DNA of 64,000 bases from Amyelois transitella (lineage: Eukaryota; Arthropoda; Insecta; Lepidoptera; Pyralidae): the NCBI RefSeq assembly GCF_032362555.1, contig NC_083535.1:6076001-6140000 (forward strand), written 5' to 3'. Positions 48,047-60,300 of the stretch are shown one piece after another. The translations under genes were made by a program, and so were the position numbers. Position 1 is the stretch's first letter. Every line of letters begins with the position of its first letter. The notes under the pieces were generated by a model that saw nothing but the letters and a program-made list of their open reading frames with translations, had not been told where the DNA came from and made no database searches.

Positions 48047-51000
48047 TTATTGAGAGAATTTTCGGATGATGCAATTATATTTTACTGTTGGATAGTTCTT
48101 GTAGTACCAATTACAGGCTTCGTTCTGGAATGGTCGACCTACACTGTAAATAAGAAGTAGAAATTAATATAAAAGATTAATCATACATGAAAATTACCTT
48201 TATGACACTGAGGTTGACCAAGTAGCATCACTATCAAATCCATAGTTCCTGGCTCTTTAGAATAGGACCACCTATTATTCATTGCCGTATGGGTAAGGTA
48301 CGTAAGGTTCTCTTGCAAAGATTGTGGAGGTCAGGTGGGAGTCGCTCCGTGTAGAAACCTTCTTTGCCAATTCGGGATCATTGTCAAAGAGCGCACCCCG
48401 GGCTCTTTTCCAGCGAAGTGAATCCTCACTTCGCTGGAAAAGAGTAGTAGTAGTAACTGGGCCTAACGCCAGGACGAAAAAGTATGTACAAAGAATCATA
48501 CTCATCCATGGACGCTCTGATCTGTTCGGCGCTAAGGTCTGCCGTCAGATCCGGGTAGTACCTCCACCTTTTCTGGACAGCATCTTGTGCCCAGGCAAGC
48601 TGGAACGGGGTCAGACCCGGTTGGAACCACTTGCTGCAGTCTCGGCAATGTGGACTTACTGCCTTCTGGACAATTATGATATTTTAAAATTCTCTGAATG
48701 TAAAGAGAAATGCGCAATAATGTTTCTTAGTATCGGCATAAACGAAGAGTTATGACGTTTACAGGCATTTTTAAATCACAGTAAAGTCATTTTACTTAAA
48801 TAAAATAACTGTAGAAATTATAAAGTTGACCGTATCTTAACTTATGGTTATTCCTAGGTATTAAAATACCAAGAAACGTCGTTAATTCTTAACCATCCAT
48901 CGGCTTAATACCAATACCTAGATGGAGTTCTTGTCTCCAGTCAGATCAAACGGATTTCGTTGAAACTTTCAAAACGATAGTGATATTATTTCCGTGGGAA
49001 TAATAACGTAGGTAGGTAATACTTAATACTTGGAGAAAAGGTACCTGTGGTCCTTTAGCAGCGGCCTTTAACCCATCGCAAGCATGTAAACGACGAAACC
49101 TCACACATTCCAGATCGTACTGATACGAACGAGGGAACACGTCTTGGTGAGCTTTAACAAGTAAATAAATTGTATGTAGTTACTGCGAATTCATTTACAT
49201 CACGCCAAAACTACTGAATCAAAAAATGGTCTGGAATTCACAGTGATATTGCTGGTCTTACTTAGAAACGAACTTAAAAACCGGTGCAAATTCATTGAAA
49301 GAGATATTTTTGATTGAATGATTCAAAATATATATAAAAAAAACAAACAATCACGTGTACAAAATCTCTTAATAGGAAAAGATTCAGTTTAAGAGTTGAA
49401 GATATGTTAGCCAAGAAATGGGTTAAACTAAGTCATCATCATCATCTTCCTTCTGGTGTTTGCCCCGGTAGCGTCAGCTCTGGAGGGGAGCCAAAAATCC
49501 AGCTCTGACCAAGTTCCAAGTTAAAATTAGGTAATCACCCAGATCAACTTTCGTCCTTCTAACAAGGAAACCTAACTTGGATCACTGTTATTGCACTTCA
49601 AGATACGCCCATTGACAAGAACGACATCCAGGACATTGACGAGAAAGAGACGGAGAAGGCTTACTCCAAACTGGCGAAACATATAGTAAACAGCGTGACA
49701 CATACGAGGCTGTACCTTCTCCGAAGTCATACCGCAATTGTAGTGAGCATCATGAAGGGTGTAAGCGTTCAGGCCAGGTTTGTCCACCCAGAATGCTTTG
49801 TCCTTCTGAACCATCCGGTCAATTACTGCGTCGGGCAACTCACTTATTGTAGGCCTGTGAATTGGATGATTCTGATAATATACATAGATGCATTTCAGTA
49901 AATTATAGTTAGGAGTTTGAATTAAGGAATCTTCAGGTAGCGTGTATGGGTAACGGTGGAGGGGTGGAGGGATACTTACGTGCCACTGACGGGATTTTTA
50001 TAGGGTATCACCTACCTAATTAGAAAAGAACAGAAACACATTTGTGAGCATCAACTTCGCTGATAAAGTACCCATAAGTGATTAAATTATACATAGATGT
50101 AGTCTAAAAAAACTTAATTTTCATTCTGACCGGATATCGAAACGGAGATTCTAATTGAATGGTATACTGTAGCTAAATTATTACTGTAGCAGATGGATAT
50201 AGTTATAATCTTACTTAGGTACCTGGGAGGAACTTCCACCAACTCACGAGTGAGTGGCTGCAAGAACTTGCCTATAGTGTTCTGAGTAAGTCGCGGTGGG
50301 CGACCCGGGGTCAGACTTTCATCTGTACAGACAGTTAATGGAGCCCTATCTAATACATATCTGAAATAAAGAAAATTCTATTAGGTGTGGTTGTGTCAAA
50401 TTACAGATGCATCGGAAATCTGGTGCAAGAGATGCATATTAAAGACCCAGTGAACGGCGTTTTGTATCATAACTTCGAGTCCATATTTTAATTTCCAAGA
50501 GTGAAAGCCTCATGTCAAAGCTACGCTTTTTTTGATTATGTAGTAATGAATATCCAAGTTCCTTGGGTAAGTCTACAGAAATGAGATAACCAAATAAGAG
50601 GAAAAATAATTCGACATAAGTTCGAGTTTTGGTAACCAACACCCAACAACCTTTTCCATTGAAAGGGGCAGCTACTGAATGGATGCTTTCCAAATCAAAA
50701 AAGAAAGCTGCAGATATTGACAGCATAGGTAATTGTATGCTCTTGGTTGTGTTGGTGCGAGGTGCGAGCAGATGAGGGTCTTCTACATGCAAATAAATGT
50801 TTGTCCTCTTGATCAGTTGGTAAGTAAATAGGTAGTTAGTCTTTGTGCAGACTACGATGTGACGGATGTGCTTGTTAGTCATTTTAAGACGTGAAAATAA
50901 GTTTGTGTTTGTTCTAGACTACATTTTTAATAAGTTGGATAGGTACCTATATATTGTGTAATCTAAAAAATAGACATTTACTTGTCAGGGTCATATCCGC

Positions 51001-51058
51001 CAAATTTAGCAACATTGCTTGGTGGTTCTGAGGGATGCAGGTTAATTTTATTATCCAT
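48047..51058 (-). CDS. Unrecognised multi-exon Cys-containing protein
   Basis: Proposed exons: 51058-50982 (ATG; MDNKINLHPSEPPSNVAKFG), 50360-50223 (DRAPLTVCTDESLTPGRPP), 50011-49980 (VIPYKNPVSGT), 49854-49733 (PTISELPDAVIDRMVQK, WVDKPGLNAYTLHD), 49151-49045 (FPRSYQYDLECVRFRRLHAC), 48665-48502 (CRDCSKWFQPGLTPFQLAWA), 48143-48047 (GRPFQNEACNWYYKNYP, ends RKFSQ). The last four junctions agree in phase and have GT-AG ends. The junction of exons 2 and 3 does not: exon 2 ends phase 2 at its best donor but exon 3 needs phase 0, so a small exon is missing or a boundary is wrong. The product is soluble-looking, about 240 residues, without a signal peptide, with spaced Cys pairs in the second half. 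Poly(A) signal 48004-48009 (minus). I do not recognise the family; a CHCH-type protein was considered, but the Cys spacing does not fit well. Confidence 0.65.
48285..48490 (+). mobile_element. Dispersed repeat family 2, copy in the last intron of the unrecognised gene
   Basis: It contains 'tgtggaggtcaggtgggagt', 'cgctccgtgtagaaacc' and, after an inserted hairpin, 'ctgggcctaacgccaggacg'. The same order is seen at 62025-62165. Confidence 0.65.
48403..48444. repeat. Perfect 19-bp inverted repeat with 4-base loop
   Basis: Arms 48403-48421 and 48426-48444 are perfectly complementary around 'atcc'. It sits inside the family 2 repeat copy. Confidence 0.9.
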
Positions 51059-53004
51059 TGGGAACCGTGGTTATTGAGAGTAATTAATAGTTTTAATCAA
51101 ATCATTTTGTGCTTGTACCGTTTGTGTATCTTTCAAAATTGAGTGACTTTTATAAAGTATTGCCACTCGATTATTCGAGGAAAAAACTATAGATACCTAC
51201 GTACTTAGTCTTAAATTTTAAGAAGATAATAATAATGAATGTAAATTATGATATACCAAACTCTATTCATCAATGGACCTTGACTGACTGATTGACTTGA
51301 TTATTAAGGCAAAACACAAACCACTGGGTTATTTAAAAGACGGTAAATACCATTGGGCACCACACTGGGTACTTTAGGTAATCCTGGAAAAGTATCGTAC
51401 AAAAAGAGTTCGCCGAATTTGCGTTATACGTTGACATTATGCAGAATGGAAATCGCGGGAAAAGGTTATTTAACGATAAAAATCTTCATTTTCGTTTTTG
51501 GAACTTCTTAAATATAAAATTCTCATGTCACAATGTTCGTTCCCGTACTCCTCCGAAACGGCTTGACCGATTCTCATGAAATTTTGTGAATATATTAAGT
51601 AGTCTGAGAATCGGCCAACTTCTAGATATGTTTAGATCGACAAGGCGACAGTAGTTCTTGCCTTATTTAAATTTTATTTGCATTTAAAGGAATGTAAAAA
51701 ATCCGATGGTTATGTCCTGAGATACCTATTTAAGCCCTATATTTTTAAGCTTATATTTAATTTTCCGAAAGTGACATCACTCTTACGCATGTTTTACATT
51801 ATCTACCTAACTGCCAGATACCTCCATCAAAAACTGTGGATTTACGCGTTCATCTATTAGCAGCTTCCGAAAAGTAAAAAGTGTTATCTAATGTAAAATT
51901 CAATAAGTGACAGCCTTTTTTTATTCTTATTGCTCTTACATCGTAAATTTATATTTTGTATTTCTAACTGTCCATCGACCAATTTTGTAACTTCGTGTCT
52001 CTTCTTTAAACCATGACATCGGCAGATTCACCGAAAGTCCGGTGGTAGCCATAATATAGAAAAGAAAGAAAGAAATAGATTTATATTTGTCCCGCTATCG
52101 TTTGTCATTGTCAATTTAACTCACATACAACCTGACTACTGGTGTTCGGACTCGTAGCTAAGAGTATCGACATTATAAAAAATGGTAGGTACCTACTGTA
52201 TTATATATTTGTACTCGTGTTCTCGACAACGGCGCTAATTATTTTGTGTTAAAATTTAAATTATAGGTGCATATGCAGGTAGAAAATCGATCTAACTAGG
52301 TCCCACATGAAGGAAAATTTGTTTTACCTTATTTTCTCCTAAACTCCTTGGTTCGGTCCTTGGCAACAGCGTTTTTTTTTGTTTTTACTAAGTTGTGGTG
52401 GGTTTTGATTTTTTAATTATACTTATTTTCTATGGATTTACTGAGGTTTTGTTTTTACTACTTAATAAGGGTTTTCTGTTTCAGTCAATAACAGTTTCTC
52501 TCAAGTAAGCAGCGTTTTTATTTAAAGAGATTGAAAAGAAGTTAAATGTGTGTTACAATAAAAGATGCATATTTTTAGGTGGATATTTTAAAAGAATTCG
52601 TAGATGCTGTCAATAGAAACGATTGTCGGGCAAGTATTCTTTGCTACTTTCAAGATACAAGTACAACTGCAAAAGTTTTTCAGCAAAAGGAAAATAGCAC
52701 TTTTCTGTATAGCACACTCAAACTTTGAAATATCAAAAGAATTAGATATACCATGTGCCATATGATAACAGTATTGTATGTGTTATGAATATTTCAAAGA
52801 AATTCAGGATAGATGCTGTATTTCCGAAATTAAAAGACATTATATAATATTCAAACATTTTTTTGTCAAAAACTTCCATAATTTATAAAATAAAACTATG
52901 CTTCGAAAATACTGTTTTTTTATTCAATTTTAATTTTAATTAAGTCGAGAAAATTTGCAATTTATGATAATCAACGAAGGCAAGCACGATCAGACAGACT
53001 GGAG
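51059..53004. other. Intergenic, repeat-containing
   Basis: No coding frame recognised. At about 51515-51625 is a dispersed repeat ('cctccgaaacggcttgaccg'). At 52055-52080 there is a GAAA-rich run. The divergent 5' regions of the minus-strand gene ending at 51058 and of the adaptor gene share this spacer. Confidence 0.4.
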
Positions 53005-53043
53005 TGACGTCATCGGAAGTGTAGGTCCGTTTTGGCGCGAAAA
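53005..53043. promoter_or_regulatory. CRE palindrome plus E2F-like site
   Basis: TGACGTCA (53005-53012) is a full cAMP-response or ATF palindrome. TTTTGGCGCGAAAA (53030-53043) matches the E2F consensus on both strands. The two lie 17 bases apart in otherwise AT-rich DNA, 1.35 kb upstream of the adaptor start codon, so promoter or enhancer use is plausible. Confidence 0.45.
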
Positions 53044-54392
53044 TTTAAACAATCCGTTTAAAGTCACATTTTTTTTACGACAAATTAGATTGTTTTAATT
53101 TTTCAATATGTTAAGACCTATTTATTATACATGGAATTCTTTAAAATGAAATGAAAACTAAAATTACTGCATGTTCCCTATTATGTAGTTACACTAACGC
53201 CATCTTTGATTTAAGATGTGCAACTGTAAAGGTTAACTAAACGAACTCGTCATTTGTTGTGTAACATAAAATTATGTATAAAATAATACAGGATAATAAT
53301 AATAAATGTAGATATAGATCTATAAAAAATATAAGAACTATTTATAAGGCTCAAAAATCTCGCGAGCCTTTATAAAGCTGCGCTTTTTCGCTAGTCATAC
53401 CTACTTACTGTTGAGAATATTTTCGTGACTTATCCAAAGAATTTAGTTCTGCGTTTTTTGTATTATTTCGGTCATTCTTTTAGGAAGGAGATGCCTATGA
53501 TTCTGTCTGTATCACTCGGTTTCATAAAACGAAGAAAACTTGACGCGACTTGCTCGTAATTAAGGGTGCTCAGTTCATACGGCTATATTTTGCAAACGCG
53601 TTATGTGAATATGCTAATATTTTTTAACCTAATATTTATTAAGTTAAAATATATTAGTTCAAACTGCTATGATTCATATTGAAATATCGCCGAGTGTTAG
53701 TTGCGAAATGGTTCGTTACGTTATGAACGGTATATGCTAACTGATTAAACGTAATTTATATGTTTTAAGCGCTTATTATATTATTTCAAACTGCAATTAA
53801 AAATTTGTCCTTTATTATCCCACGTTTCCCTGAATCGATTTTGATGCGGTTTTCAGGAAAGTATATGCCTCCAGTTTAATTTAATAGACGTCATAAAATT
53901 TAGTTATATTATTAATTAGTAGGTAGATGGCGCTGTTCTCATATATGATAAAAATATTTTTTTATCAATATATTATTATTAGCTATTATTTTAATATATT
54001 AGTAATATTACATATAATCTTATATTAGTAATATTTATTCTGCTACCTAATATAACGAACACCTCTACTCGTAATACATTTTATTTTAATCGAAATTACT
54101 ATAGATCGAAAAATACTTGTTGAAATGTCACGATATCAAATAATGTGATCGTTGTCTTCCCTTCTTGCATGAGAACGTTAATGTTCTTTTTAAAATATCT
54201 TTGCATGTGTATTCGAATACAGTAGTATTTGATATCGTAAGGTTGGCGGTATGAATGAACGCCAAAGCCAAAATGTTAAAAGAAAAAAGTAATGTATGAA
54301 GTAGGTATGGACATGGACGAAGCTCAAGTTTATACAAAATAACAAAAATTTTCGTGACTCATGTCCCAATGATACGCCTTTGAGTTGGAACA

Positions 54393-57300
54393 ATGTCCAG
54401 AAATATTGTTTTCGAAGGATGGCTGACTAAATCTCCACCAACGAAACGTATATGGAGAACGGTAAGCATTATTCAGTTCACACTTTTACCTTTGTTGACA
54501 GAATTATACTGCTGCTTTATTTAAGTTGCACTGAGGGATTGTTTTGAAATATTCGAGCTTATGCATTATTAAACTTGAACGTTTGTTTTTATGGTACATT
54601 AAAATGGGCATATTTGTTCACTTACTAGAAATGGCGAAGAAGGTGGTTTGCCTTGCGGCAGTCGGGGGAGCTCCCAGGGCAATATTTTCTAGATTATTAC
54701 GCAGACCGGAATCGCAGGCGGCTCAAGGGCACTATCAACCTAGATTTGTGTGAACAGGTATTTATTATCATTTAGTAATTCATAAGAATATTCTCATGTT
54801 ACATATACAAACAAAATTAACAATTTTGAATGGTGTGCTCAGTTTAAAATTATTTACAGTATGTGAAATATGTACCTATGTATCGAATAGGTGATAAAAA
54901 TATATTTTACCTATTTATTTCGCCCACTTTTCTCTAAGTTTTCAATAAAGTTACAATGGTTAATAACTATAAATTATATTGATGAACACCTAGCTGTATA
55001 AAGCATTTCATTTTAATGTCATTGAAAATCTTAATGCTCACCTATCTATTTGCATTTACTGCTGAAAACATGTCATGTTCATTGAGTGTGAAATACATTC
55101 TAAGGGTATTACAAGTTGTAAACAACTTAATACTGAATGTTTTCATGGTTTACTGTGTGTTTAGAAATTAATTGATCAGTGAGGATTTTTTAAGTTTGTA
55201 GGTAATTGTGATAACAGCAATGAGTCACACTTTATATTTATAAAGTTTATTTATTTCACATTGAAGGTATTGTGATAACAGACTATTAAGTTATAATAAA
55301 TTTTGTTGCAAATATCTCCTTTTTTTAAAGCGTGAGTATTCCAATTGCTCAGCTGTTTGGTTTAAGTTTGGCTAATACCAGCATTAAAATTATACTTTAA
55401 GTGGTGTTAAAATATTTAACAGTTTTGTTTCTTTGCTGGGTTTTGATCCCTCACTGTTGGTCACCAACTCTTTTATGATGCACTTGCCTTATATACCTCT
55501 GTCCTTTATAGCAATATGGTATTGGCAGAGATCAAAATTGCATTACTGTGTTGACATGTGGATGAAAATACATTAAAACAGTTTGCCCCTACAGGCATGC
55601 AATATTTTGTGTCATTGTTATTAAAAATGTTAGTCTAACCCATCTTATGAAAATAATAAAGACAAAAAAGTTTGTTGAGTTTGAATATTATGTTACATAG
55701 AATATTTTATGCTCAATTTGTGCGGTGATCAAAATATTCAACCAAATTATTAAAAAACGTTATTTGATAACCAAGCTTTTGAGTTGTAAATATATATTTC
55801 AAGCTCGCCTTATCAAACACTCTTCTTAAATTTATAAATAAGTTCAAGGAGATGGCAACCCTGATATTGTATATCATGTAGTGATAATAACATTGTATCT
55901 TCGGGTGCAGTACTAATAAATTATTCATGGGATAAAATTTGCATGTATTCATCAAAGTCCCTTTTTCATGGCATTTATCGGCTTGCAGTGAAGCCGTTGT
56001 GTTTTCAATACGAAAATAGTTTCAGTACACTATAGTTCTTGCTGAAGTGACGGTCTGCTGCCTACCAGTAACTTAATATTTTTGAAATAATATAGTATTT
56101 TCAAATTGAAGACATGATAAATTCCATCTTTTCAATGAAACTATAATAAAATCAAAAGCAAATATTTCATGAATAAAATTGGAAAGCGGGTTTGGTTAAA
56201 CAATATTTATAATAATTTGAATTAGTAGTGAACCAAAAATGGATGTAACATTACAGGCTTATGTTTACCAAAACTGGTGAGTTAAGAACTATATTTATAA
56301 CCATATGAGTTGGAAACATCCTTATTTTCATGTTCTTTTAAGATTATTATTGCTGAAATTTTAATTTTTGTATGATGGTCATGTAATATGAAAAAATAAT
56401 CAAACAATTTAAAATTAATACTTACAATATTTAAAATATATTTGAGGTTATGTTAATCAGAGTAGAAAATAAATTTTTAACACTGTTACTTTAAAAAAAT
56501 GTTCTACATTTACTACTGTCATCATTTAGGCTCATAGTGTTATGGGGTCTTTCGCAAGGATCTTAACTAGCAAATTTCTATGATGTTGGTTAAATTTTGT
56601 CTTTACTCAATAATAAAAGTTTTAATTCATGTAATGGTTTTAATCCCTTCAGCTAAATAATTTAATTTTTTCAGGTTGATGCTGGCTTGCACATGGAACG
56701 CACTGGGAATGGTCCTTTAGATCCCAAACACAGGGGGTCCGTGTTTACCATCCAGACCCAATCCCGGACTTACCACCTTGAAGCAGATTGTGAAGCGGAC
56801 ATGGAGAAGTGGGTGGATGCCATCTGCAGGGTCTGCGGACTGAGGGCCACGGATGACTCACCTGGTGCCATAGGTAATAATTTTTTTTATATTTTTAATC
56901 TTCATATAGTAAGGATGAGTATTGATGTTGAGGTTGAGTTAAGTTAAAATGAAGTTATGTTACAATATGATTCAAGATCACTGTTACGGTTCTAGTATAT
57001 ACAATAGAAACCATCCAAATCTAACCCATAGAAGCATCAATATTTTCTTTTTTTTGTTCTATTTTTAATATAATTTTAACTGCATATATAAATATTCGAT
57101 TTTGGGGCACAATTAGTTGTAATTTAATCTACCTATATTGTTTTTGTTAGGAGTATTTTTTGTGATATCTTACAAATTGTCATTACATTATTTATGTAAA
57201 AAGAATATAAGAGCCGATGGGCCCAAACTCCTCGAGTACCAGAAAGCGCATCGTAGGTCGGCCTCTCGCGGGGCGGACTGATGATTGAAGTGTTGGATGC

Positions 57301-60300
57301 AGGTCGCCTCCAATAGAGCGTATAACACCTATTAAAAACGTACAAATATTTGTGTTCACTGGGAGTCAAATTTATGATATGTATGGGCCATTAATAAAAT
57401 AAGAATTTACATTTTCTCCCTTTCTGTAAATATATATTTCAATATCTACCTGTATGTCAAATTTCAGCTTAGTTCATTCGGTGATTTCTTTTTATGTGCC
57501 AAATTTAATCAGATCCCTTCAGGTATTTACGCTATGAGTTGCATTTACCTTTGCCTTACAGAAAACATACACAGATTTTTTATATATGCGCGAACTTATT
57601 AAATTATAAGTTTAAGTTTTAATATTCAGTTTATGTGTTTGCTTAGCAATTTTTTAGTTAAGATTAATGTGTTTATTTGCCTACAGCGGGATATCCCTTA
57701 TTTATAAAATTATTTAATAAGTACTTATATGCTATTTATTTTGAAGTTTGTGAATTATGTTCCTATGAAATTGTCCAAGCGGTAAACCATAGGTCGAATT
57801 TTTAATAACAAAATAATTAATGCATGGGTTTAATTTCTTGTGAAAAAATTTAATTGAGACACAGACAGAATATATATTTAAAAACGGTACTATCCCGTTA
57901 CAAAAGATAGTGTATGGTCGTTAAAACAATAAGGCATTCATTTCCAAATTTCAATATCAGCTGTAGTATCCATATTGCAATATCTAATTGTGTTTGATTG
58001 TAATACTTTCAACAGTTTTTAAATTACTGTCGTGAAATCCTGGTCCTCTCTCTCTCTCTGCCAGAACAATGTGTAATGTACGGGTGTGCCTTTTGACCGT
58101 GATCCTGGTTTACTTGGTAACTGGAGTTCATACAAGTAGCAACTCCTGTCTAACCTTTGCCTAACCGATATTTGAATGATATCTCAAGGTATTAATCTCA
58201 GCTACTATGCCATTAAATGCTTAATATACTTTTTAGTAAAAAGTGAATAGCCCATCTGATGGTGATCAATGTAAGCTTGAAATCCCAAGAAAAAAATGCA
58301 ATGTTGCTGGCCATGTAAAACAATTTTGTGTTATGTAAAAAGAAGCATATTTAGCAAAATAGAAGCGAAGGCATATTAACACTTATTATACCTACAGAAA
58401 TTGTAAATTACGCGCCGGCGGCGTGGGCTCTTTGTAATGTGATAATAAATTCTACTTACTAAAGGTGTTTAACGCGAGTTAATTTTTTTTGCTGATTTTT
58501 TATTATTCTGCTCGTGCCTGTATGGTATTTGTATATTTCCTGCTTCACTTTTATTTACTTATTTTAGCCGCTAGTGATAACCTGATGCTCTGTTTAAATG
58601 CTTATTTATTATTCACTTTCTTTATTGTGCGAACGTTTGATTTTCTTGTATTTATTTCTACATAGTTTGATGATCTGTATACTAAGAGTATTGAACGTCA
58701 TACAGATAACTGTATTGATACAATTTTCACAAGACTGGGCACGTGAATAAGCCTTTCCCTTTATTAAATTTGACAATCTGGTCACTGGATTGCTAGATTA
58801 GGCTTGATGTGTTTATTTCCTTAGTCGCCTTCAAAGATATTTAAAGAAAAAAATAGAATGTTCCTATCGTAAAGTGTTTGGAACAACGCGACATAAATTA
58901 AACATAATCCTCCAAATTTCATCGCAAAACAATCACAGGATGTTTTGATGCATCGATGACTTTATTATCGATCGCAAAAACGTTCATTCACCAAGTAAAT
59001 ACATACATACATAAAGTCACGTCTATATCCCTTGCGGGGTAGACAGAGCCAACAGTAGAGATAGGTTGCTAATCAAGCGCCTAAAAGCAGATTCCCAAGT
59101 TCATTAGCCTATCCCTTAGTGCCCTTTACGACATCAATCGGAAAGTGATTAGGTAGTCCTTTTCTTTTTTTATTGGTGCAGGGAACCACACGGCACCAAA
59201 TAAATTGTGGTTCGTATTCTAACCGTAGTGATTTTGAAAACCGTAAAAAATATAATTAACCTTAACTTACTACTACTTACTAATGTCAATTCTTATTCTA
59301 ATAATAGTAAAGAATCGATAACTTACATTTGCATTTGTCGGACTATTCGCAAATTTTGCAGCGTTGTATATTGTTGATGATCTTCATAATACTTTATGTA
59401 TTTATTCATTTGGAAAATTGATGCATAAATGAAAACTGTTACCGTTTTTTTTACCAATATTTAAATGTATTATGTTATTGGGTGAATGCATCAAGGTTTT
59501 TGAATAAGATCTACATAAACTTCAGAAAATCGAGTTGCGCTATATTCTTATTAGTTCTCCAGTAACCAACGAACCTTTCAATTGATAAACATCTGTTTTC
59601 CACATAAATCTGTTCATCGCCTTACTTAAGTGCGTTCATAGTATCAATAGACGTAATTTTGAAATTTATTTGCCTTGCATTTATGTGTAGTGGTCAATGA
59701 GTAACTGCCCTTATTTATTTGAACTAAATAAAAGTCTTCATATTGCAAACGTTATATTTTTCAAATTACAGGCACGTATCAGAATAACTGTAGCGGCATG
59801 ACGGCGATGAATGATCAATACGACTGCACTGGTCCCTACATACCTATATCGGAATGCATCACAGGCGTGAGAGCTCAGGTAAATAACAACTAGAAATGAA
59901 GGATTTATTTTCTAATATACTGAAGTCAAACTTATAAATTGAAGGGCAAGTGTAGTAACTAGCTAGCTTTTGTACGCGTCATTCGCGTTTTGTATCACAA
60001 ATATTATAAAGAAAATTGTAATTTTTCTGGGCTACTTCGCTACAGCGTTAGACTTATAGTATCTTCAACCAATTTTCGCACACACTAACAGTGCGAACTA
60101 TATATAGCTCCTAAAATTTTTTTTTTCACTACCAAATCAACAAGAAATTAAATTCCTTTTTCTCCATATATAAAACTTCACCTTTACAAATTACAAAGTG
60201 ACCATTAAAATTTCAGGATTCGCGTAGAGCGTTCACGTTCGATCCGCAAAATATAGTTACGAGCAGTCGGAAACCGTTCGACAAAGTGTCCGAGAACAGA

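Noticed and set aside
48275..48505. 76-codon minus-strand frame as the last exon of the unrecognised gene
   Set aside because: It reads through a dispersed repeat and a perfect palindrome. The frame-consistent donor at 48502-48501 and the acceptor before 48143 give a better coding end (GRPFQNEAC...RKFSQ).
48047..51058. Mitochondrial complex I or CHCH-domain assignment for the unrecognised gene
   Set aside because: Cys spacings (CX8C and CX13C) and flanking sequence do not match the CX9C families or the complex I subunits I know, so no function is assigned.
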